Assembly: GCF_014217605.1 (NCBI RefSeq)
Contig: NZ_CP043639.1
Coordinates: 519,501-583,500 of the forward strand
Direction: 5' to 3'
Length of the DNA: 64,000 nt
Source: Sphingomonas sp. NBWT7
GTDB lineage: Bacteria; Pseudomonadota; Alphaproteobacteria; Sphingomonadales; Sphingomonadaceae
The position numbers and the translations under genes are program-made. Positions 1-9,858 of the stretch are shown piece after piece; positions within the stretch are counted from its first letter, which is position 1, and each line of letters opens with the position of its first letter. The notes under the pieces are model-generated. The model worked only from the letters and a program-made list of their open reading frames with translations. It was not told the DNA's origin and did no database searches.

Positions 1-278
1 GAAGCACCCAAAGCGGCGATATTGGCGCGCAACGCATCGAGTGCCGGCTTGTCCTGCTCGACGAACAGGCATGAGGCCGCCCCGCGCGACAGTGCTTCGA
101 TGCCGAGCGCGCCCGATCCGGCAAAGAGATCAGCGACTGCCAGCCCCTCGAAGCTGCCGACGCGGCTCGCCAGCATCGAGAACAGCGCCTCGCGCGTCCG
201 ATCTGCGGTGGGCCGCGTCGCGTCGCCTTTTGGCGCGATGATCGGGCGACCGCGCCACTGCCCGGCGATGACCCGCAT
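1..278 (-). CDS. rsmD: 16S rRNA (guanine966-N2)-methyltransferase RsmD, N-terminal part
   Basis: The first 92 codons are present and the gene runs off the left edge. RsmD methylates G966 of 16S rRNA with S-adenosylmethionine during 30S assembly. The start reads MRVIAGQWRGRPI, the usual RsmD opening, followed by a DRTREALFSML segment and the SAM-binding DLFAGSGALGIEALSRG motif. The ATG shares one base with the stop of the upstream pseudouridine synthase gene (TGATG), so the two rRNA-modification genes are translationally coupled. The catalytic NPPY-type motif would lie beyond the window and cannot be checked. Confidence 0.93.
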   Translation of the reverse strand, partial: MRVIAGQWRGRPIIAPKGDATRPTADRTREALFSMLASRVGSFEGLAVADLFAGSGALGIEALSRGAASCLFVEQDKPALDALRANIAALGA

Positions 279-1630
279 CAGCGTTTGCCTCGCGGGCTGC
301 CCGGCCGCGGCTTGCCGGGCTTCGTCGTGCTTGGACCCGTTCGCGCTCCGGGCCGCGAACCACCGGTGCCGGAGTTCGGGCGGCGGTCGTTGTCCGCCGG
401 GCGCGACCCGCCGGCGCGTACCGGCCTCTCGGTGTTGCCGCTCGGCGCGCTCCGATCGGTTCGACGGCCGGCTCCCGCCCGCTGGTTGTCTTCCTGTCTG
501 GCGTTCGATGTCGGCTGCCTGGCCGAACGCGTGGGGCGACCGCGCAATACGCCGGTCGCGCGACCCGCGTCGGCATCGTCGCGCGATCTTGCGGCCGGTA
601 CCGACGGGCGCGCGCCGCGCGCCGCGGCGGGCAACCGATCGGCTTCGTCGCCATGGGCTGCGCGGAACGATCGGCTGCGCGCCGATGGCCCCTTTACGCC
701 GCGCGTCGCGACCGTGCCGTCTGCCCGGCGGCGCGGCTCGTCCTTCGCGGGGGGCTTGGCTCCACTCGCCGGTTTGGCGACGCGCGGTTTCTCGTTACCC
801 GGTTGCGGCGCCGGTTTGAGAACGGCATCGGCCGGCAGTTCGACCGGGGTCACCGCACGGCGGCGCGCTGGTTGCGGGAGGTCGCGGCGTACCGGATCGG
901 CGCGGAAGCTCTCAACGTCGTGGCGGCGCACTTCGCCGATTTGGCCCGGCTGGAGATCACCGAGCAGGAACGGCCCGTAGCGCGTGCGGATCAGGCGGCT
1001 GACCTGGAGCCCGAGATGTTCGAGCACGCGGCGCACCTCGCGGTTCTTGCCCTCCTTGAGGATCATCTCGATCCATACATTGGCGCCCGTACGCCGTTCG
1101 ATATTGGCGTCGATCGAGCCGTAGCGGACGCCCTCGATCTCGATCCCCTCGATCAGTTCCTCCAGCTGCGGCTGGCTGATCTGGCCGTAGGCGCGGGCGC
1201 GATACGCGCGCTCGACGCCTGTCGCGGGTAGCTCGAGCTGTCGCTTGAGCTCGCCATCGGTGGTCATCAGCAGCAGACCCTCGGTGCTGAGATCGAGCCG
1301 CCCGACCGGCATCAGCCGCGGCAATCCCTTCGGCAGCCGATCGTAGATCGTCGGGCGGCCGGCGGGATCACGCTCGGTCGTCAGCAGGCCGGGGGGCTTG
1401 TGGTAGAGGAACAGCCGCGCGGATTCGGCCTCGGCGACGGCGTTGCCGTCGACGGTGACGCCGGCCAGCGAGGAAAGAAGCGTCGCCGGCGTTTCGATTA
1501 CCGCGCCGTTGAGCGACACCCGGCCTTCGGCGATCATTCGCTCGACCTCACGGCGTGAGGCGACGCCCGCGCGGGCGAGCAGCTTGGCGATCCGGTGCGA
1601 AGCGGACCGATCGGGGGACGTCTTGGGCAT
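278..1630 (-). CDS. rluB: 23S rRNA pseudouridine synthase, RluB/RsuA family, with long basic tail
   Basis: This 450-residue protein has an N-terminal S4 RNA-binding domain (about residues 12-60, ASRREVERMIAEGRV) and an RsuA/RluB/RluE catalytic domain. The catalytic aspartate lies in the GRLDLSTEGLLLM motif near residue 112, and GKNREVRRVLEHLGL is the conserved C-terminal signature near residue 205. From about residue 245 to the end the protein is low-complexity, rich in Arg, Pro, Ala and Gly, and predicted disordered. It probably isomerises a uridine of 23S rRNA. RluB is the best family guess; RluE or RluF-like specificity cannot be excluded. It overlaps rsmD by one base. Confidence 0.88.
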   Translation of the reverse strand: MPKTSPDRSASHRIAKLLARAGVASRREVERMIAEGRVSLNGAVIETPATLLSSLAGVTVDGNAVAEAESARLFLYHKPPGLLTTERDPAGRPTIYDRLPKGLPRLMPVGRLDLSTEGLLLMTTDGELKRQLELPATGVERAYRARAYGQISQPQLEELIEGIEIEGVRYGSIDANIERRTGANVWIEMILKEGKNREVRRVLEHLGLQVSRLIRTRYGPFLLGDLQPGQIGEVRRHDVESFRADPVRRDLPQPARRRAVTPVELPADAVLKPAPQPGNEKPRVAKPASGAKPPAKDEPRRRADGTVATRGVKGPSARSRSFRAAHGDEADRLPAAARGARPSVPAARSRDDADAGRATGVLRGRPTRSARQPTSNARQEDNQRAGAGRRTDRSAPSGNTERPVRAGGSRPADNDRRPNSGTGGSRPGARTGPSTTKPGKPRPGSPRGKR

Positions 1631-1751
1631 GACGCCTGATACATGCGTTGAGCTGCGCGCGAAATTAAATGCGACCGGAAAGAGGCGGCAGCGTTATCGC
1701 TCCGCAGGCGTTACGGTGCCGACGTGTATCTCTTACATACAGGGTGTTCGG

Positions 1752-2213
1752 ATGATCTTTGGCCGACGGAAAAGATCGATCGTCCGGCTCCTCGTTGTCG
1801 AGGACGAGCCACTGGTCGCGTTCGACGTCGAGCACATGCTGACGGATCAGAAGTTCGAGATCGTCGCGACAGTCGATCGCGTCACCGACGCGCTCGCGAT
1901 CATCGCGTCGGGCGCCGAAATCCATCTGGTACTGGTCGACGTCGTCCTGGCCGATGGCAGCGGGGTCGAGGTGGCACGTGCAGCGCAGGTGCGCGGCATC
2001 CCGGTCATGTTTGTGACCGGCCACTGTCCGGGTGAGGCAGAGGCAGTCGCGAACGGGTGCCTGTCGAAACCCTATTCTGACCGCGATCTTGTCGGCGCGA
2101 TCCGTGCGATCGAGGCCAGTCACGAGGGGCGAAAGCCTTCGCGGTTGCCGGTGGGATTTCGCCTGTTCGATCGGGATAGGGTCGCCATCGGCAACGGCGC
2201 TATCGCCACTTAG
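1752..2213 (+). CDS. Single receiver-domain response regulator
   Basis: The protein has 153 residues if started at the ATG after GGTGTTCGG. It holds one CheY-like receiver domain: acidic pair E17/D18 (VVEDEP), phospho-acceptor D63 (LVDVVLADG), the Thr/Ser position in FVTGH near 89, and K106 in CLSKPYSD. The last 40 residues are not an output domain that I recognise. No kinase gene is adjacent. Similar stand-alone receivers in sphingomonads act as phosphate shuttles or protein-binding regulators; which role applies here is unknown. An upstream in-frame extension exists but lacks receiver homology. Confidence 0.8.
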   Translation: MIFGRRKRSIVRLLVVEDEPLVAFDVEHMLTDQKFEIVATVDRVTDALAIIASGAEIHLVLVDVVLADGSGVEVARAAQVRGIPVMFVTGHCPGEAEAVANGCLSKPYSDRDLVGAIRAIEASHEGRKPSRLPVGFRLFDRDRVAIGNGAIAT

Positions 2214-2265
2214 GCGCGTCGCTGCGCCTTTAATCGACGAGCGGGTCGTTCTCCGCGCCCGGCGC

Positions 2266-2487
2266 CTAGTCGACGTCTGCAAGGGCTGCCGGTCCGTCGC
2301 TGCGATCGCCAGCTACACCCTCGTCAGCCGCGCCAACTTCCGCGCCCGGGGATCGCGCCGACGCGTGTCGCTCGAGGTCGGTCTGGGCCGCATCGTCCTG
2401 CGCCGCGGGCGGACTGTCGGGTGCGACATCGCTGTCGTCCTCCGGCAGGCTATCCGGATTGGGGTCGCTGCCGCGCTGATCGGTCAC
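2266..2487 (-). CDS. Small acidic disordered protein
   Basis: A 73-codon reading frame starting with GTG (VTDQRGSDPNPDSLPEDD) is preceded by a good Shine-Dalgarno, GGAAGGCGG, about eight bases upstream. The product is rich in Asp, Ala, Ser, Pro and Glu, has no cysteine, no membrane segment and no recognisable domain, and is probably unstructured. It follows the 51-codon gene at 2505-2660 by 17 bases on the same strand, so the two form a small transcription unit. Function is unknown. It could be a chance frame, but the ribosome site and acidic composition favour a real gene. Confidence 0.5.
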   Translation of the reverse strand: MTDQRGSDPNPDSLPEDDSDVAPDSPPAAQDDAAQTDLERHASARSPGAEVGAADEGVAGDRSDGPAALADVD

Positions 2488-2504
2488 GTCCGATGCCGCC
2501 TTCC

Positions 2505-2660
2505 TTATAAGTTTGGCTGCGTTGGTGCGGGATCGCTGCTCGGCGCGCCGGGTGCCGGTTGATCGACGTCCGGAGCGGGCGGCGTGATTTCGGGCGGCGG
2601 CGTGTCGGGCTGGCCGGGCTGGGTGGGCTGCGGGGCTTCGTTGGGGGGGACGGATGCCAT
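2505..2660 (-). CDS. Tiny proline-rich protein, 51 residues
   Basis: The frame starts at an ATG with an AGAGGAA ribosome site 8-9 bases upstream and encodes MASVPPNEAPQPTQPG and further Pro/Gln/Asp-rich repeats, ending QPNL. No hydrophobic stretch or domain is visible, so it should be a disordered cytoplasmic peptide. It is too short for most ORF callers. It is likely co-transcribed with the acidic protein at 2266-2487. Function unknown. Confidence 0.5.
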   Translation of the reverse strand: MASVPPNEAPQPTQPGQPDTPPPEITPPAPDVDQPAPGAPSSDPAPTQPNL

Positions 2661-2718
2661 TGGTCGTATTCCTCTCACTCGCACAACGCGCGGCGCGGGT
2701 GCAAGTTGCCGGTGCGGC

Positions 2719-2745
2719 TTGCCGTGCGGACTTGCGCGGTATAGA
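2719..2745 (+). promoter_or_regulatory. Probable sigma-70 promoter of tRNA-Leu
   Basis: TTGCCG (2719-2724) and TATAGA (2740-2745) are separated by 15 bases and lie about 25 bases before the mature tRNA 5' end. The spacer is short, which lowers confidence. Confidence 0.4.
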
Positions 2746-2770
2746 GGCCCGCGACCGGCGGTGCCTTAAT

Positions 2771-2855
2771 GCGGGCGTGGCGGAACTGGTAGACGCGCTG
2801 GATTTAGGTTCCAGTATCGCAAGATGTGGGGGTTCGAGTCCCTTCGCCCGCACCA
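2771..2855 (+). tRNA. tRNA-Leu(UAG)
   Basis: The acceptor arms GCGGGCG (2771-2777) and CGCCCGC (2845-2851) pair perfectly, followed by discriminator A and an encoded CCA. The anticodon arm is CTGGA-TTTAGGT-TCCAG, giving anticodon TAG. A long variable arm follows, as expected for a class II leucine tRNA, and the T arm contains GGTTCGAGTC. It sits directly upstream of tig. Confidence 0.96.
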
Positions 2856-2917
2856 GTTACTCCGCGGCATGTTCGCGGACAGGCACCATCCACGAAATTT
2901 CAGTTGAAGGCACGAAG

Positions 2918-4594
2918 ATGCAGACTGTCGAGACGTTGAACGAGGGCCTGAAGCGCGCCTACACGCTGACCATCCCGGCCAAGGATATCGAGGGCCGCGT
3001 GGATGCGGAGCTGAAGCGTGTCGCGCCGCAGGTGCGCATGCCCGGCTTCCGCCCCGGCAAGGTGCCGGCGAACCTCGTGCGCAAGATGCATGGGCCCGCG
3101 CTGCTTCAGGACGCGCTCAACACCTCGATCCAGGAAGGCATTCAGTCGCTGATCGCGGAGCAGCAGCTGCGCCCCGCGATCCAGCCGTCGGTCGAGCTTG
3201 TCGAGGGATATGAGCCCGGCAAGGATGCCGAGCTCAAGATCGAGCTCGAAGTGCTGCCGCAGGTGCCGGCGCCGGCAATCGACGGGCTGAAGCTGGAGAA
3301 GCTGACTGTTCCCGCCGATGACGCGACGGTCGACGCACAGCTGCAGAAGTTCGCCGACCAGTCGAAGCGCTGGGACGATACCGAGGAAGGCTATGCCGCG
3401 CAGACCGGCGACCTCGTCACCGTCGACTTCGTCGGCAAGACGATGGACGGCGTCGCGTTCGAGGGCGGCACCGGCAGCGACATGGCGGTCGAGCTCGGCG
3501 CGGGCCGTCTGATCCCGGGGTTCGAGGATCAGGTGGTCGGCGCCAAGGCGGGCGAGGATCGCCAGATCAAGGTCACCTTCCCGGAGGACTATCAGGCGAA
3601 AGAGCTCGCCGGGCAGGACGCGACGTTCGATCTCGTCATCAAGTCGGTGAAGACCGCCGGCGAGGCGACGGTCGACGAGGAACTGGCGAAGAACCTCGGC
3701 CTCGAGAGTCTGGAGCAGCTGCGCGGCCTCGTCCGCGGGCAGATCGAGCAGGAGCTCGCCGGGCTGACGCGCACCTACATGAAGCGCAAGCTGCTCGACC
3801 AGCTCGCCGCGGGGCACGATTTCGAAGTGCCGCCGTCGATGGTCGAGGCCGAGTTCCAGCAGATCTGGAGCCAGCTTGAGCACGAGGCGACGCACGAGCC
3901 CGATCCCAAGGCGGCGATGGAGGAGATGGAGAAGGAGCGCGACGATTATCGCAAGATCGCCGAGCGCCGCGTCCGGCTCGGCCTGCTGCTCAGCGAAATC
4001 GGCCAGGCGAACGGCGTCGAAGTGTCGAGCCAGGAAATGAACCGTCTGATCGCACAGGCCGCGCAGCAGTATCGCGGCGAGGAGCAGCAGCGCTTCATCC
4101 AGTACATCCAGCAGGAGCCGATGGCGGCCGCGCAGCTGCGTGCGCCGCTGTACGAGGACAAGGTCGTCGACTTCCTGTTCGACAAGGCCGAGGTGACCGA
4201 GCGTGAGACGACCCGCGAGGATCTGGAGGCGGCGATCGAGAGCGAGGACGGCTTCGCAACCGGTACGCATCATCACGATCACGACAATCACAAGCCGAAG
4301 CAGAAGGCGAAGAAGAACGCCGACGATGCCGCACTCGCCGATGGCGAGGTAGCGGATGCGCCGGCTGAGGCAACGGACGCCGAGGCGAAGGCTGCCAAGA
4401 AGCCCGCCGCCAAGAAAAAGGCGAGCGACGCATCAGACGGCGAGGGTGAGGCCGCACCGGCGAAGAAGCCGGCGGCGAAGAAGGCCAAGCCTGTCGCGCA
4501 GGACCAGAATGCGGCGGCTGAGGCTCCGGCTGGTGACGAGACGGCCAAGCCCAAGAAGGCCGCCGCGAAGAAGGCGCCGAAGACCGACGCCTGA
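2918..4594 (+). CDS. tig: Trigger factor with extended Lys/Ala-rich tail
   Basis: Trigger factor is the ribosome-bound chaperone and peptidyl-prolyl isomerase that meets nascent chains at the tunnel exit. The 558-residue product starts MQTVETLNEGLKRAYTLTI and contains the ribosome-docking signature MPGFRPGKVP near residues 44-53, an FKBP-type isomerase domain (GDLVTVDFVGKTMDG to about residue 245) and the helical substrate-binding C-terminal domain to about residue 445. The family is usually 430-450 residues long. Here a His-rich patch (HHHDHDNH) and about 100 residues of KKPAAKKKA-like repeats are added. tig precedes clpP-clpX, a classical arrangement, with two genes inserted between. Confidence 0.96.
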   Translation: MQTVETLNEGLKRAYTLTIPAKDIEGRVDAELKRVAPQVRMPGFRPGKVPANLVRKMHGPALLQDALNTSIQEGIQSLIAEQQLRPAIQPSVELVEGYEPGKDAELKIELEVLPQVPAPAIDGLKLEKLTVPADDATVDAQLQKFADQSKRWDDTEEGYAAQTGDLVTVDFVGKTMDGVAFEGGTGSDMAVELGAGRLIPGFEDQVVGAKAGEDRQIKVTFPEDYQAKELAGQDATFDLVIKSVKTAGEATVDEELAKNLGLESLEQLRGLVRGQIEQELAGLTRTYMKRKLLDQLAAGHDFEVPPSMVEAEFQQIWSQLEHEATHEPDPKAAMEEMEKERDDYRKIAERRVRLGLLLSEIGQANGVEVSSQEMNRLIAQAAQQYRGEEQQRFIQYIQQEPMAAAQLRAPLYEDKVVDFLFDKAEVTERETTREDLEAAIESEDGFATGTHHHDHDNHKPKQKAKKNADDAALADGEVADAPAEATDAEAKAAKKPAAKKKASDASDGEGEAAPAKKPAAKKAKPVAQDQNAAAEAPAGDETAKPKKAAAKKAPKTDA

Positions 4595-4642
4595 TTGCGT
4601 CCGACCGTTCGATCCCGACCGGCGTCCACTCTTCCGCAAGAA

Positions 4643-4658
4643 CCTTCCGCTAGGAAGG
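4643..4658 (+). terminator. Short hairpin after tig
   Basis: CCTTCC (4643-4648) and GGAAGG (4653-4658) form a six-pair stem with a GCTA loop 49 bases after the tig stop. There is no T-run, so it may be only a weak pause or a rho-dependent 3' end. Confidence 0.25.
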
Positions 4659-4709
4659 CGGCGACAGTGGACCCGGGCGGCCGTCGCGCGGTGACGATAG
4701 GAAGAACCC

Positions 4710-5639
4710 GTGCCCGAGCCGACGATCGCCGTTCTTCTGCCGTGTTACAACGAGGAAGCGGCGATCGCGCAGACGGTCGCGGGATTTCTGGCAGCGCTGC
4801 CGTCCGCTACGATCTACGTCTACGACAATAACTCGCGTGATCGCACGGTCGAGGTCGCGCGCGCCGCGGGCGCGATCGTGCGCACCGAGCGAACGCAGGG
4901 CAAGGGCGCGGTGGTGCGCCGCATGTTCGCCGACGTCGATGCCGACATCTACGTCATGGCGGATGGCGACGCGACCTACGATGCCGCGTCATCCCCAACG
5001 CTGGTGCAGCGGATGGTCGACGAGCAGCTCGACATGGTGGTCGGCTGCCGGATCGGCGAGGCGGCGGCAGCGTATCGGCGCGGGCACCGGCTCGGCAATG
5101 CGATGCTCACCGGCATGCTCGCGCGGCTGTTCGGCCGCAGTTTCAGCGACATTTTGAGCGGCTACCGTGTCTTTTCGCGACGGTTCGTGAAGAGCTTTCC
5201 GGTACTGTCGGTGGGCTTCGAGATCGAGACCGAAATCTCGGTCCATGCGCTCGAACTCAAGATGCCGGTGACGGAGATCGAGACGCCCTATTTCGCGCGG
5301 CCCGAAGGCTCCGTGTCGAAGCTTAGCACCTATCGCGACGGCTGGCGGATACTTGGGACAATCGCGACGCTGTATCGCATTGAGCGACCGCTGTGGTTCT
5401 TCGGCGCGTTCGGCGCGGCGCTGCTGCTGCTTGCCGTCGTGCTCGCCATCCCGCTCGCCATCACCTATGCGCAAACAGGATTGGTGCCGCGCTTCCCCAC
5501 CGCGATCCTCATCACGGGCCTGACGATTCTTGCCGCATTGTGCGGCTTTGCCGGCCTGATCCTCGATACCGTCGTGCGCGGGCGGCGCGAAATCCGCCGG
5601 TTGGCCTATCTCGCGCATCCCGCGCCCGGAAGCCGCTAG
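4710..5639 (+). CDS. GT2 glycosyltransferase, polyprenyl-phosphate type
   Basis: The 309-residue protein starts at GTG with a GGAAG ribosome site. It has a GT-A fold of family 2: VLLPCYNEEAAI at the N-terminus, VYDNNSRDRT, the metal-binding DGDATYD motif near residue 88, and an acceptor-side SGYRVFSRRFVKS segment. Two transmembrane helices follow (about 230-255 and 268-290), then a basic tail. This resembles dolichol/undecaprenyl-phosphate sugar transferases, which load a lipid carrier with mannose or glucose at the cytoplasmic membrane. Sugar and acceptor cannot be told from sequence. It is not obviously coupled to its neighbours. Confidence 0.82.
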   Translation: MPEPTIAVLLPCYNEEAAIAQTVAGFLAALPSATIYVYDNNSRDRTVEVARAAGAIVRTERTQGKGAVVRRMFADVDADIYVMADGDATYDAASSPTLVQRMVDEQLDMVVGCRIGEAAAAYRRGHRLGNAMLTGMLARLFGRSFSDILSGYRVFSRRFVKSFPVLSVGFEIETEISVHALELKMPVTEIETPYFARPEGSVSKLSTYRDGWRILGTIATLYRIERPLWFFGAFGAALLLLAVVLAIPLAITYAQTGLVPRFPTAILITGLTILAALCGFAGLILDTVVRGRREIRRLAYLAHPAPGSR

Positions 5640-5695
5640 GCGACGACGCGCTTATCACGCTGGCGGCTGCGCCTGACCTGGGCTAGCGTCGCGGC

Positions 5696-6487
5696 ATGAC
5701 CCTGCGCTTCACCCGCCCGCTCGCCATTGCATCGCTTGCTGCGATCGGGCTCGCTTCCCCCGTACAGGCGCAGGACACGCAGCCGCCGCATCGCTACCGC
5801 GTGACGCTGGGGCCGCAGGTCGGCCCGCGCTATCCCGGCGCTGACGGAGCGAACATCACGCCGTTCTTCGATCTGGCGCGCGCGCGCGGTGACGAGCAGT
5901 TCGTTTTCTCCGCGGCGGACGAGAGTTTCGGGCTGACGCTGATCCAGGCGAACGGCTTCGCCGCCGGCGCGGTGCTTGGGCTCGAGGGATCACGGCGCAA
6001 GCGCGATGCACCGGGCCTGCCGCGCGTCGGCTTCACCTTTGAGCCGGGCGGCTTCGTCCAGTATAACTTCGGCGAGCCGCTGCGCGCCCGTGTCGAGGTG
6101 CGCCAGGGCATCGGCGGACACAAGGGGCTGACGAGCTACGCTGGCGTCGACTATGTCGCGCGCGATCGCGACGAGTGGCTGTTCGCGATCGGGCCGCGGC
6201 TGACGGTATCGAATGGCCGTTATCAGCGCGCCTATTTCGGCGTGCCGGCCGATCGATCGATCGCAAGCGGACTGCCCACCTATCGCCCCCCCGGTGGCAT
6301 CCAGGCCGTCGGCGGGACGGCGAGCTTCATCAAGCGGCTGACGCCGCGCTGGGGCGTCTATACCTACGGCAAGTACGATCGATTGATCGACGACGCGGGC
6401 CGCTCGCCCGTCGTGCGCGCGTACGGCTCACGCAATCAGTGGTCGGCAGGGCTCGCGGCGTCCTACACTTTCGGCGGCGGGAACTGA
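5696..6487 (+). CDS. MipA/OmpV-family outer membrane protein
   Basis: The 263-residue product begins with a signal peptide ending ASPVQA before QDTQPP. The mature part has alternating aromatic/hydrophobic strands, VGPRYPGADGANITPFFDL near the N-terminus and a final strand ending AASYTFGGGN, typical of MipA/OmpV beta-barrels. In E. coli MipA links murein synthases and hydrolases; in other bacteria members act as porins. Here only an outer-membrane barrel can be stated. Final aromatic residue placement is slightly unusual because the protein ends in GGGN after the Phe. Confidence 0.82.
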   Translation: MTLRFTRPLAIASLAAIGLASPVQAQDTQPPHRYRVTLGPQVGPRYPGADGANITPFFDLARARGDEQFVFSAADESFGLTLIQANGFAAGAVLGLEGSRRKRDAPGLPRVGFTFEPGGFVQYNFGEPLRARVEVRQGIGGHKGLTSYAGVDYVARDRDEWLFAIGPRLTVSNGRYQRAYFGVPADRSIASGLPTYRPPGGIQAVGGTASFIKRLTPRWGVYTYGKYDRLIDDAGRSPVVRAYGSRNQWSAGLAASYTFGGGN

Positions 6488-6560
6488 CCGCGCGCGGGTC
6501 TTGAAGTCGCTCGTTGCGCGGGCGACATAGGCGATCTCCAGGGCATAAGAGAGACTTTCA

Positions 6561-7250
6561 ATGCATAATCCGTTCGAGACCGGTGACTTTGCAGGGGCCT
6601 TGGCGCGCGCCGGTGTCGGCATGCAGCAGACGCAGGCCGGGCTCGTTCCCATCGTGATCGAGCAGTCGAACCGCGGTGAGCGCTCATTCGACATCTTCAG
6701 CCGTCTGTTGCGCGAGCGCATCGTGTTCGTGACCGGCGGCGTCGAGGACGGCATGGCCAGCCTGATCACGGCGCAGCTGCTGTTCCTTGAATCGGAGAAC
6801 CCGAAGAAGGACATCTTCATGTATATCAACTCGCCGGGCGGTGTCGTCACGGCGGGCATGGCGATCCACGATACGATGCAGTACATTCGGCCGCGCGTCG
6901 GCACCGTGTGCGTCGGCCAGGCGGCGTCGATGGGCAGCTTCCTCCTCGCCTCGGGCGAGCCGGGCATGCGCGTGGCGCTTACCAACTCGAGGATCATGAT
7001 CCACCAGCCGTCGGGCGGCGCACAGGGCATGGCGGCGGACATCGAGATCCAGGCGCGCGAGATCCTTCGCATGCGGCATTTCCTCAACACGCTGTACGCC
7101 AAGTACACCGGCAAGCCGTTGGAGGAGATCGAGCGCGCGATGGATCGCGACAAGTTCATGAGCGCCGACGAGGCCAAGGAATTCGGCCTGATTGACGAGG
7201 TGTTCGACAAGCGGCCGGCCCCGGCCGATGATGTGGCAGCGGCGGCCTGA
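6561..7250 (+). CDS. clpP: ATP-dependent Clp protease proteolytic subunit
   Basis: ClpP forms the tetradecameric serine protease chamber fed by ClpX or ClpA. The 229-residue protein carries the nucleophile S123 in [12 protein letters not shown]148 in MIHQPSGG and the acidic member in the AMDRDKF region. The N-terminus is about 15-20 residues longer than in E. coli and may be processed. clpX follows after 78 bases, so the two are probably co-regulated. A CTTGAAG element (6500-6506) about 55 bases upstream could be part of a promoter but has no convincing partner. Confidence 0.97.
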   Translation: MHNPFETGDFAGALARAGVGMQQTQAGLVPIVIEQSNRGERSFDIFSRLLRERIVFVTGGVEDGMASLITAQLLFLESENPKKDIFMYINSPGGVVTAGMAIHDTMQYIRPRVGTVCVGQAASMGSFLLASGEPGMRVALTNSRIMIHQPSGGAQGMAADIEIQAREILRMRHFLNTLYAKYTGKPLEEIERAMDRDKFMSADEAKEFGLIDEVFDKRPAPADDVAAAA

Positions 7251-7328
7251 GCCTCGTTAGCCTTTTTCCGGCATTGCCGGATCGAGACTGGCCGGGTTAC
7301 CATGCCCGGCCGAAAAGGAAGTGATTGA

Positions 7329-8597
<1,269 letters not shown>

Positions 8598-8624
8598 CCG
8601 TTTCCGCCGTGTGAATGGTTGCGG

Positions 8625-8654
8625 AGGGGCGTCGGGAAACCGGCGCCCCTTTTT
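8625..8654 (+). terminator. Intrinsic terminator of clpP-clpX
   Basis: An 11-pair stem (8625-8635 with 8640-8650, one G-U pair) closes a GAAA tetraloop and is followed by five Ts. It is a textbook rho-independent terminator 28 bases beyond clpX. Confidence 0.93.
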
Positions 8655-8721
8655 GTTGCGCACGTCCAAGGACCCAACGGGCGCGCGTGGCATTTGTTGT
8701 AGATAGCCCAAGGGAGAAATA

Positions 8722-9858
8722 ATGCCGGAACAGGCCAACAACGTCGACGCGATCGTGCCGCCTGCCACGCAGCGCGCGCTCCTGAAACGGCTCGCGCTGC
8801 CGTGGTGGACGATATTGTTCCCGTTCCTTGCCGCTGTCGCCGTGCTCGTATCGCTCTACGCAATGGGCACCTTGGGAACGATCGGCGCTTCGGTCGTGCT
8901 GATCGGCGCAGTGCTGGCCGCCGTCCATCATGCCGAAGTCGTCGCGCACCGGGTCGGCGAGCCGTTCGGTACCTTGGTGCTAGCGATTGCGGTGACGGTA
9001 ATCGAGGTGTCGCTGATCGTCAGCCTGATGCTGTCAGATGCCGGCGACGCGTCGGCGCTGGCGCGCGACACCGTCTTCGCGGCGATCATGATCATCATCA
9101 ACGGTATCGTCGGCCTCTGCCTGATGGCCGGGGGGCTGCGGCACGGCGAGCAGCGCTTTACGCTGCGCGGGGTCAGCGCGGCGCTGGCGGTGCTGACCGC
9201 GATGGTCGTCCTGTCGCTGGTGCTACCAAATTTCGTCACCAGCGCGCCTGGACCGACCTACGCGCCACCGCAACTGATCTTCGTAGCGATCGTATCGCTG
9301 TTCCTCTATTTGATGTTCGTCCTGGTGCAGACGGTGCGCCACCGCGAATACTTCCTGCCCGACGAGGAACTGCCGGCGGACTCGCATGCGGAGCGCCCGT
9401 CGACACTGACGACCTGGGCCTCGGTTGGCCTCCTCCTCGTGGCGTTGGTCGGTGTCGTGCTGCTTGCCAAAGGGCTGTCGGGCATCGTCGAGCGGGCGGT
9501 GCTCGACGCCGGCTTGCCGCTGGCGATCGTCGGCGTCGTGATCGCGGCGCTGGTGCTCGCGCCGGAGAGCCTGGCCGCATACCGCGCGGCGAAGCGCAAC
9601 CGCTTGCAGACCAGCCTCAATCTCGCGCTCGGCTCCGCGCTGGCGACGATCGGCCTGACGATCCCGTCGGTAGCGATCGTCTCACTCATCCTCGATCTGC
9701 CGCTCGCGCTCGGCATCGGATCGAAGAGCATCACGCTGTTGATCTTGTCGATGTTCACGATCACGCTGTCGCTCGGTACCGGGCGCACGACGATCCTCGG
9801 CGGGGCGGTGCATCTCGTGATCTTTGCCGCCTACCTGTTCACGACAATCGTGCCGTGA
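8722..9858 (+). CDS. chaA: Ca2+(Na+)/H+ antiporter, ChaA/Cax family
   Basis: The 378-residue polytopic membrane protein has about 11 hydrophobic segments in two inverted halves. Each half carries the cation-binding alpha repeat: GEPFGTLVLAIAVTVIEVSL in the first and GSALATIGLTIPSVAIVSL in the second, the first with the conserved glutamates. An acidic, hydrophilic loop (about residues 210-225) separates them. This is the ChaA branch of the calcium:cation antiporter superfamily, which exports Ca2+, Na+ or K+ in exchange for protons. It has its own ribosome site (AAGGGAGAA) after the clpX terminator. The GNAT gene overlaps its end. Confidence 0.88.
   Translation: MPEQANNVDAIVPPATQRALLKRLALPWWTILFPFLAAVAVLVSLYAMGTLGTIGASVVLIGAVLAAVHHAEVVAHRVGEPFGTLVLAIAVTVIEVSLIVSLMLSDAGDASALARDTVFAAIMIIINGIVGLCLMAGGLRHGEQRFTLRGVSAALAVLTAMVVLSLVLPNFVTSAPGPTYAPPQLIFVAIVSLFLYLMFVLVQTVRHREYFLPDEELPADSHAERPSTLTTWASVGLLLVALVGVVLLAKGLSGIVERAVLDAGLPLAIVGVVIAALVLAPESLAAYRAAKRNRLQTSLNLALGSALATIGLTIPSVAIVSLILDLPLALGIGSKSITLLILSMFTITLSLGTGRTTILGGAVHLVIFAAYLFTTIVP

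Noticed and set aside
22..980. Long plus-strand reading frames rich in Arg, Pro and Ala opposite rsmD and the pseudouridine synthase
   Set aside because: They are antisense to well-supported genes, low in hydrophobic pattern and explained by high GC at third positions.
7251..7328. Hairpins in the clpP-clpX gap as a terminator
   Set aside because: A GGCCGGG/CCCGGCC stem exists (about 7291-7312) but no T-run follows it, and clpP-clpX are usually co-transcribed.
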